This document shows, in pieces, positions 7,073 to 11,425 of a stretch of 11,425 nucleotides of DNA. This DNA is from JACPSX01 sp035288405 [NCBI: bacterium] (lineage in GTDB: Bacteria; JACPSX01): positions 1-11,425 of the forward strand of contig DATEAK010000373.1 in NCBI GenBank assembly GCA_035288405.1, given 5' to 3'. Positions within the stretch are counted from its first letter, which is position 1. Every line of letters begins with the position of its first letter. Position numbers and translations under genes: made by a program. Below the pieces are notes generated by a model. That model did no database searches. It was not told where the DNA came from and saw only the letters and a list, made by a program, of their open reading frames with translations.

Positions 7073-8134
7073 TCATTTCCTCGCCACGGCCGGCATCCGG
7101 AGCTCAAGTCCCGCCTTCCGGAGCTCCTCTTCGTAGATCGCGCGCACGTCGGGCTCTTCATCCTCGTACTCGATCTGGTCGCCACCTTGCTTCACGTCAA
7201 GCCAGGGCTTATACCTGCGGCCCACGTGAGGGAGACCTCGTCTCAAAGCCACGTGGCGGGCCGGCTCCGGGCTCGTGTTGAAGTGCTGGTGATAGCAGTT
7301 CTCCGGAGGGCTAATCAGGCTCCCCGGCTTCCAATCAATCCGCATCCGCTCTCCTTGTTCATTCCAGAGAAACGTGTATCCCCGGCCGCTGAGCCATACG
7401 ATATGAGCACCCGGATTATGTCGGTGCGCCTTCTTGTAAGTTCCCACTTCCAGCTCGGCGATGTGACCGGCCATGCTGTTCCTTGCCAGGTTGAGCTGGA
7501 CGATGCTCATCCCCGTTCCCATCGGGGTTTCACCCAGATTTGAAGCGTAGGCATCAGGGATTAGACTCACCTTCCACACCGGGCGATCCGTGCCGACTCC
7601 GATTTCTTCGTCTCTCTTTCCTTCGGGGTCGAAGTAATCCGCTTCTCCGTTGTAGCGATCCGTGAAAGAAAATGCGGTATTGAAAACAAAGTCGGGATTT
7701 CGGAAGACATTAAAGACGATGGGGGCATTGATGACGGCCACGTATCGTGCCGGTTCGCTCCCGGTGTTGCGGTGCTGGTGCCAGACGTTCAAGGGAGTGG
7801 CCATGACGCTCCCTCTTTGCCAAGCAGCACTCTGTCGCCGTCCTCCGTCACTCCAGAATTCCGTTTCCCCCTTTCCCTTGAGAACGTAAATCTGCTCCTC
7901 GAACAGGTGGCGCTGGGGCGTGAGGGTTGCTGCGGGCGGGATCTCGCAGACATAGGCGGCATTGAAGCCCTGTCCGCCCTGCAGGATGATAATGGCCCCC
8001 TTTCCCTCTTTTCGCTTCCACGTCTCAACAGGCACCGCAAGGAGATCTTCCACCGCATAGCCCCGCACGACGGGGATCCCCTCGCCTTCAGCCCAAAGTT
8101 CAAAAGGGGAATCCTTTCGAGTACCGTTTGCCAT
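7073..8134 (-). CDS. Bicupin (two cupin domains) protein, possible metal-dependent dioxygenase-like enzyme
   Basis: This 353-residue protein has no signal peptide and is presumably cytoplasmic. It has two cupin barrels. Domain 1 carries QRHLFEEQIYVLKGKG at 74-89 and NVWHQHRNT at 116-124. Domain 2 carries HRHNPGAHIVWLSGRG at 237-252 and NCYHQHFNT at 279-287. The two second motifs match closely (N, H-Q-H, N-T, EPAR), which shows internal duplication. The layout recalls gentisate or 1-hydroxy-2-naphthoate dioxygenases, but I cannot assign a reaction. It could also be an isomerase or a sensor-like cupin. The ATG at 8134 is chosen because AAGGAGG stands 8 bases upstream; an ATG at 8254 has no SD and would add unstructured residues. 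It is the first gene of the transport/UbiD operon, and its stop lies 17 bp before the preferred SBP-B start. Confidence 0.85.
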   Translation of the reverse strand: MANGTRKDSPFELWAEGEGIPVVRGYAVEDLLAVPVETWKRKEGKGAIIILQGGQGFNAAYVCEIPPAATLTPQRHLFEEQIYVLKGKGETEFWSDGGRRQSAAWQRGSVMATPLNVWHQHRNTGSEPARYVAVINAPIVFNVFRNPDFVFNTAFSFTDRYNGEADYFDPEGKRDEEIGVGTDRPVWKVSLIPDAYASNLGETPMGTGMSIVQLNLARNSMAGHIAELEVGTYKKAHRHNPGAHIVWLSGRGYTFLWNEQGERMRIDWKPGSLISPPENCYHQHFNTSPEPARHVALRRGLPHVGRRYKPWLDVKQGGDQIEYEDEEPDVRAIYEEELRKAGLELRMPAVARK

Positions 8135-8142
8135 TTTCTTTA

Positions 8143-8149
8143 CCTCCTT
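8143..8149 (-). promoter_or_regulatory. Strong ribosome binding site of the cupin gene
   Basis: AAGGAGG lies 8 bases before the ATG at 8132-8134 and fixes the start. It is preceded directly by C and a run of eight G (8151-8158). Part of it can pair with CCTTGC at 8177-8182, which could limit access to the site. Confidence 0.75.
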
Positions 8150-8186
8150 GCCCCCCCCAGTTTTTGCGAATCCATAGCAAGGGGCC

Positions 8187-8215
8187 TGCCTCCGAGGGGA
8201 TAGCCCCCGCAGGCA
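8187..8215 (-). other. Leader hairpin upstream of the cupin gene
   Basis: TGCCT (8211-8215, minus strand) pairs with AGGCA (8187-8191). Inside, GGGG pairs with CCCC around the loop GCTAT, leaving a small asymmetric internal loop. No T-run follows in the direction of transcription, so it is not an intrinsic terminator. It ends about 50 bases before the cupin start codon and may help stabilise or fold the leader. Confidence 0.45.
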
Positions 8216-8368
8216 ACCCACGTCCGCTCCATCGCTTTGCCGCTCATGGATCATCCAAAACGGAAAAGAGACAAAGAAAAATCTGTTCGGGCCAGGACCT
8301 TGCTTGCTCCCCCCGGTAGTGATTCACCTTGTTGGTCAAATGTAATAATGTAGATGAGTAGCGAGCCG

Positions 8369-8397
8369 ATCTTAGGTTACCCGAACCCAAAAGTCAA
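8369..8397 (-). promoter_or_regulatory. Predicted sigma70-like promoter for the cupin-SBP-ubiD-transport operon
   Basis: On the minus strand TTGACT (8397-8392, five of six to the -35 consensus) is followed after exactly 17 bases by TAAGAT (8374-8369, four of six to the -10 consensus). It lies directly after the predicted terminator of the FAD-subunit gene, and its -35 begins inside that terminator's T-rich tail. The position explains how the downstream operon could be expressed independently. This is a sequence match only. Confidence 0.55.
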
Positions 8398-8434
8398 ACA
8401 AAAATCCATTCCGCCAACCTCTTCAGCGAATGGA
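8396..8434 (-). terminator. Predicted intrinsic terminator after the FAD-subunit gene
   Basis: The minus-strand arm TCCATTCGC (8434-8426) pairs with GCGGAATGGA (8414-8405), with one bulged G and an 11-nt loop. The stem is followed at once by TTTTTGTTTG (8404-8395). It lies about 60 bases after the stop codon at 8497-8499. The stem is not very GC-rich, but the T-run is good. A third matching arm upstream (8466-8473) could compete for the first arm, so read-through may be conditional. Confidence 0.6.
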
Positions 8435-8496
8435 CACGCTCAGACCATCGCGTTTCGTGGCAATTTCCATTCGAGCCACAGCGTAAGCCAGCGCCC

Positions 8497-9360
8497 TCAA
8501 TTCCTGGAGCCGGCCTCCAGAAGGCTCTTCTTCACCAGGTAGGCGGTCATCAGGCGACGGTATTCAGCACGAGACCGGGGATTTATCTCGCGGGCCGCCA
8601 GATCCGCAGCTTCCCTGGCCAAGTCTTCATCCAGTTGCTTCCCCTGGATCAGGACTTCGGCCCCCCGCGCCCGCATGGGCTTTGAGGCCACCGAGGCCAG
8701 GGCAATCCGTCCCTTCCCCACCGTACAGTTTCCATCGCTGAACTCCAGGCATACCGCAGCCACCGCCAGCGCTTCGTCCTCGGCCGTCCGTTTCGTGGCT
8801 CTCTGGTAGGACCAGCCGCTCCGCTCTGATGGCGCGGGGACGATCAACTCCGCGACAATCTCCGTGGGAGCCAACACGGTTTGAAAGGGACCCTCGCAAA
8901 AGCTCTCTGCCTCCACCAGCCGTTCCCCTCGGGCACTCACGACGCGAACCTTGGCTTGAAGGGCCAGCAGAGGAGGAACCGCATCCGCCGCCGGTGAGGC
9001 GTTGCACAGGTTGCCTACCAGGGTCCCGGCATGGCGAATCTGGGGCCGTGAGAAGATGCGGGCTGCCTCCCAGAGCAAGGGGAATCTCTTCCTGACCACG
9101 TCGGCTCTCGCTAATTTGGCGAAAGTCGCCATGGAGCCGACGCGCAGCCCTACCTGCGGATCAAAGTGCACGGTGTCTAGACCCGGGATACCCCGCAGAC
9201 CCACAACGTAGCGGGGCTTTCCTCCACCTCGCTTCTTTAGCTCAACCAAGACATCGGTTCCCCCGGCCATTACTTTGGCCTGCCCAGTGTGCTCGTCGAG
9301 CATGGAGCAGGCTTCTTCCAGAGAGTGGGGTCGCAAGTATTCGAATCTCGGTAGCCTCAT
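8497..9360 (-). CDS. Molybdenum hydroxylase FAD-binding subunit (xanthine dehydrogenase/CoxM-like)
   Basis: This 287-residue protein would carry electrons from the iron-sulfur subunit through FAD. The FAD-binding motifs are clear: AGGTD at 32-36 and GTLVGNLCNASPAAD at 112-126. A C-terminal CO-dehydrogenase flavoprotein-like domain follows from about 180. Length is normal for a three-subunit enzyme. There is no cysteine-rich [4Fe-4S] insert of the kind found in 4-hydroxybenzoyl-CoA reductase beta subunits, so that enzyme is unlikely. The ATG overlaps the large-subunit stop (ATGA, 9357-9360), implying coupled translation and a complex. It is the last gene of its operon; a predicted terminator follows. 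Substrate is not deducible from this subunit. Confidence 0.94.
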   Translation of the reverse strand: MRLPRFEYLRPHSLEEACSMLDEHTGQAKVMAGGTDVLVELKKRGGGKPRYVVGLRGIPGLDTVHFDPQVGLRVGSMATFAKLARADVVRKRFPLLWEAARIFSRPQIRHAGTLVGNLCNASPAADAVPPLLALQAKVRVVSARGERLVEAESFCEGPFQTVLAPTEIVAELIVPAPSERSGWSYQRATKRTAEDEALAVAAVCLEFSDGNCTVGKGRIALASVASKPMRARGAEVLIQGKQLDEDLAREAADLAAREINPRSRAEYRRLMTAYLVKKSLLEAGSRN

Positions 9361-11425
9361 GGACTGACTCCTTGGAGCTCCTTCTCCTTCAGGGCGGCCA
9401 GAATTTTCTCCGGGGTAATCGGCAGACTCTTGATCTGTACCCCAATCGCATCATAGATTGCGTTGGCAATAGCGGGGCAGGTGGGCAACTGGGGCATCTC
9501 TCCGATTCCCTTGGCCCCGTAGGGACCTTCAGGATCAATGGGTTCCACCAGGTAGGTGCGTATCTCGGGAACGTCTCGGGCACTGGGAATCTTGTATTCG
9601 GCAAAGGAGGGGTTCAGTGTCTTCCCCTCTTCCATGAGACAATCCTCGTAAAGGGCCTGACCCAATCCCATCGTAACTCCCCCCTCGACCTGTCCTTCCA
9701 CCGCCATGGGGTTGATGGCAAAACCGCAGTCCTGGGCCGCGCCCAAGGAGAGAACCTTGACTTGCCCGGTCTCCAGATTCACTTCCACCTCTGCCACCTG
9801 GGCGCCAAATGCGTAAGCCAAAGTGCGGCTCCCCTTACGAACCTGAGGGTCATAATCCGTAGGAGGGTTGTAGGAACCACGCCCCATGATCGGGATCCCC
9901 TGGCTGGAAAAGAGAGCGGCTACCACGGCCTCCTCCAAGAGCATGGCTTGCTCCGTCGTTCCTTTGAGGAAGACTCCGTGATCGCGCAGCTCCAGGCTTT
10001 CCGGATCCGCCTTCATTTTTTCCGCCGCCACTTCCAGGAGCTGGCGCTTGGCGTCGCGCGCCGCCGCCAGCACCGCGTTTCCGGCAATGAAGGTCACACG
10101 GCTGGCGTAAGTTCCGAGATCGAACGGGGTGACATCCGTGTCGGCGGCAATTACGGTCACCTCCTGGGGAGAAATCCCCAGCTCGTGAGCCACCAACTGG
10201 GCCAGCACCGTGGTGGAACCCTGGCCAATATCCGCCGTCCCGGTGAGGAGAGAGACGCTGCCGTCCTCGTTCAGTTTCACGAAGGCCGAGGAGCTGTCGT
10301 GGGGAACCCAGATCTTGGACCCGCTCACGTATACCCCTGCGGCAATGCCGATCCCCCGTCCGCGGCCTAGATTGCCCCGTTTGGAATGAAAGTCCGTCTC
10401 TCGGGCTACCACCTCCAAACACTCCGACAGCCCGCAGCTCTTCATCTTGGCCCCCAAAAGAGTCACGTCGCCCTGCTGAACGGCATTCTTTAACCGGATC
10501 TCCACAGGGTCCAGGTTGAGCTCCCTGGCAATGCGGTCCAATTGGGAGTCGTCGGCGAAGCGGACCGCGGTGTTCCCGAAGCCGCGCATGGGAGAGGTCA
10601 CCGGGTTGTTCGTGTAGACATGGTAGGCTTCGTACCGGAAGTGCTCGAAGCGATAGAGATTGGTCAGTTGGGTCGCCCCCGAGGCGATGATCTGAGGTCC
10701 CAGACCGTTGTAAGCCCCCCCGTCGGCAAGCACCCGGCAGTGCTTGGCCACCAGGGTGCCGTCCTTGCGGACCCCGGTTTTCAGGTACACGGTCATAGGA
10801 ACCTTGCGACGAGAGGCCGAAAAGACCTCCTCACGGTCGTACACGATCTTCACCGGCTTGCCCGTCTTCCGGGCCAACAACGCGGCACAAAAGTCTACAC
10901 CCAGGATCTCCCACCGTGCGCCGAAGCCACCTCCCATGAAGGGCTTGATCACGCGCACCATGCCCAGGGACAAGCCCAAAGTTTTGGCCAGATCGGCGCG
11001 GAAGCGGAAGGGGACCTGAGTATTGCACCAGACGGTGAGCCGCCCCGACAAATCACTGGCAGCCAAGGCCACGTGCGGTTCCAGGTTGCAATGAGTGATC
11101 CAGCCGCTGCGAAACGTATCTTCGAAGACGTGGTCTGATTCCCGAAATCCTTTTTCCACATCGCCCGCCGGAATAAGGATCCTCCCGCTGATATTGTTCT
11201 CGACATGATCGTGAAGCCGCGGCGCGCCGGGCTGCATGGACTCCTCGGGAGAAAAAACGGCTGGAAGAAGCTCGTACTCGACCCGGATCAGCTTCAGGGC
11301 CTCAAGGGCAGTGTCCTCGTCCACAGCGGCCACGGCGGCCACCTCGTCGCCGATGTAACGAACCTTGTCCACGGCGAGCCCCAACTCGTCCATGAATGGG
11401 TCAATCGTGCCGTACTTGATCCCCA
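9357..11425 (-). CDS. Molybdenum hydroxylase large (molybdopterin-binding) subunit, N-terminus cut by window edge
   Basis: The reading frame stays open to the right edge, giving 688 codons. It begins GIKYGTIDPFMDELG, so the ATG at 11391-11393 is internal and perhaps 80-100 N-terminal residues are missing. The protein would bind the molybdopterin cofactor and hydroxylate or dehydrogenate the substrate. Numbered from the first full codon, motifs are VRYIGDEVAAV (21-31), GGGFG (164-168), SPMRGFG (277-283), GTADIGQGSTT (395-405) and GIGE (639-642), whose Glu is the expected catalytic base. The position occupied by the AYRCSFR loop of form I CO dehydrogenase reads SPMRGFG, so it is not CO dehydrogenase. 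It could act on a purine, N-heteroaromatic, aldehyde or acyl-CoA. It is coupled to the FAD subunit downstream; the [2Fe-2S] subunit must lie outside the window. Confidence 0.94.
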   Translation of the reverse strand, partial: GIKYGTIDPFMDELGLAVDKVRYIGDEVAAVAAVDEDTALEALKLIRVEYELLPAVFSPEESMQPGAPRLHDHVENNISGRILIPAGDVEKGFRESDHVFEDTFRSGWITHCNLEPHVALAASDLSGRLTVWCNTQVPFRFRADLAKTLGLSLGMVRVIKPFMGGGFGARWEILGVDFCAALLARKTGKPVKIVYDREEVFSASRRKVPMTVYLKTGVRKDGTLVAKHCRVLADGGAYNGLGPQIIASGATQLTNLYRFEHFRYEAYHVYTNNPVTSPMRGFGNTAVRFADDSQLDRIARELNLDPVEIRLKNAVQQGDVTLLGAKMKSCGLSECLEVVARETDFHSKRGNLGRGRGIGIAAGVYVSGSKIWVPHDSSSAFVKLNEDGSVSLLTGTADIGQGSTTVLAQLVAHELGISPQEVTVIAADTDVTPFDLGTYASRVTFIAGNAVLAAARDAKRQLLEVAAEKMKADPESLELRDHGVFLKGTTEQAMLLEEAVVAALFSSQGIPIMGRGSYNPPTDYDPQVRKGSRTLAYAFGAQVAEVEVNLETGQVKVLSLGAAQDCGFAINPMAVEGQVEGGVTMGLGQALYEDCLMEEGKTLNPSFAEYKIPSARDVPEIRTYLVEPIDPEGPYGAKGIGEMPQLPTCPAIANAIYDAIGVQIKSLPITPEKILAALKEKELQGVSP

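Larger units (their letters stand above)
8135..8368 (-). other. Long 5' leader of the cupin-transport operon, no gene seen
   Basis: If the promoter at 8369-8397 is used, the mRNA carries roughly 225 nt before the cupin ATG. No credible reading frame with an SD is present. It contains a weak hairpin at 8288-8315 (CGGG/CCCG) with a T5 run (8277-8281) about 6 nt further on, a better hairpin at 8187-8215, and a CCTTGC segment (8177-8182) able to pair either with the SD region or with an upstream copy of GCAAGG (8298-8303). I recognise no known riboswitch class. The leader is a candidate for attenuation or translational control. Confidence 0.4.

Noticed and set aside
8135-8254. Upstream start at 8254 for the cupin gene
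   Set aside because: There is no Shine-Dalgarno before it. The added 40 residues look like translated leader, and a near-perfect SD precedes the ATG at 8134.
8335-8357. AT-rich patch resembling a plus-strand promoter (TAATAATG)
   Set aside because: No suitable -35 at proper spacing and no plus-strand gene downstream to be expressed.
9357-11425. Carbon monoxide dehydrogenase (CoxL)
   Set aside because: The active-site loop reads SPMRGFG instead of the AYRCSFR motif of form I CO dehydrogenase.
1-11425. CRISPR array, tRNA, rRNA, insertion sequence or phage genes
   Set aside because: No regularly spaced repeats, cloverleaf patterns, transposase-like frames or terminal inverted repeats were seen anywhere in the window.

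Overview
All convincing genes lie on the minus strand, so the window reads biologically from right to left. The DNA is GC-rich. Shine-Dalgarno sites are strong (AGGAGG type), exported proteins have type I signal peptides, and genes often overlap by ATGA or GTGA. This fits a Gram-negative-style bacterium with periplasmic binding proteins. The gene mix resembles that of uncultured soil or subsurface lineages, but I cannot place the organism from this window.

The right end (11425 to 8497) holds the last two genes of a molybdenum-hydroxylase operon of the xanthine dehydrogenase family. They are a large molybdopterin-binding subunit, cut by the window edge, and an FAD subunit coupled to it by an ATGA overlap. 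The iron-sulfur small subunit is not in the window. A hairpin plus T-run at 8434-8396 appears to end this unit, and a good sigma70-like promoter (8397-8369) overlaps its T-run.

That promoter would drive a second, longer operon, 8134 to 1 and beyond, after a leader of about 230 nt. In order it encodes a bicupin protein, a periplasmic solute-binding protein (SBP-B), a UbiD-family decarboxylase, an NMT1/TauA-type binding protein, a second solute-binding protein (SBP-A, a close paralogue of SBP-B), a fused double-domain ABC permease, and the first 16 codons of an ABC ATPase.

My working interpretation is an import-and-catabolism locus for organic acids, probably aromatic or heteroaromatic. Two or three receptors would feed one translocator. 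A prFMN-dependent decarboxylase, a cupin enzyme and a molybdenum hydroxylase would process the substrate. The substrate is unknown. The most notable points are: the UbiD protein keeps the metal ligands and the catalytic acid but appears to have lost both members of the conserved Arg-Glu pair; three binding proteins surround one translocator; and the intergenic region at 8135-8496 contains mutually exclusive RNA pairings.
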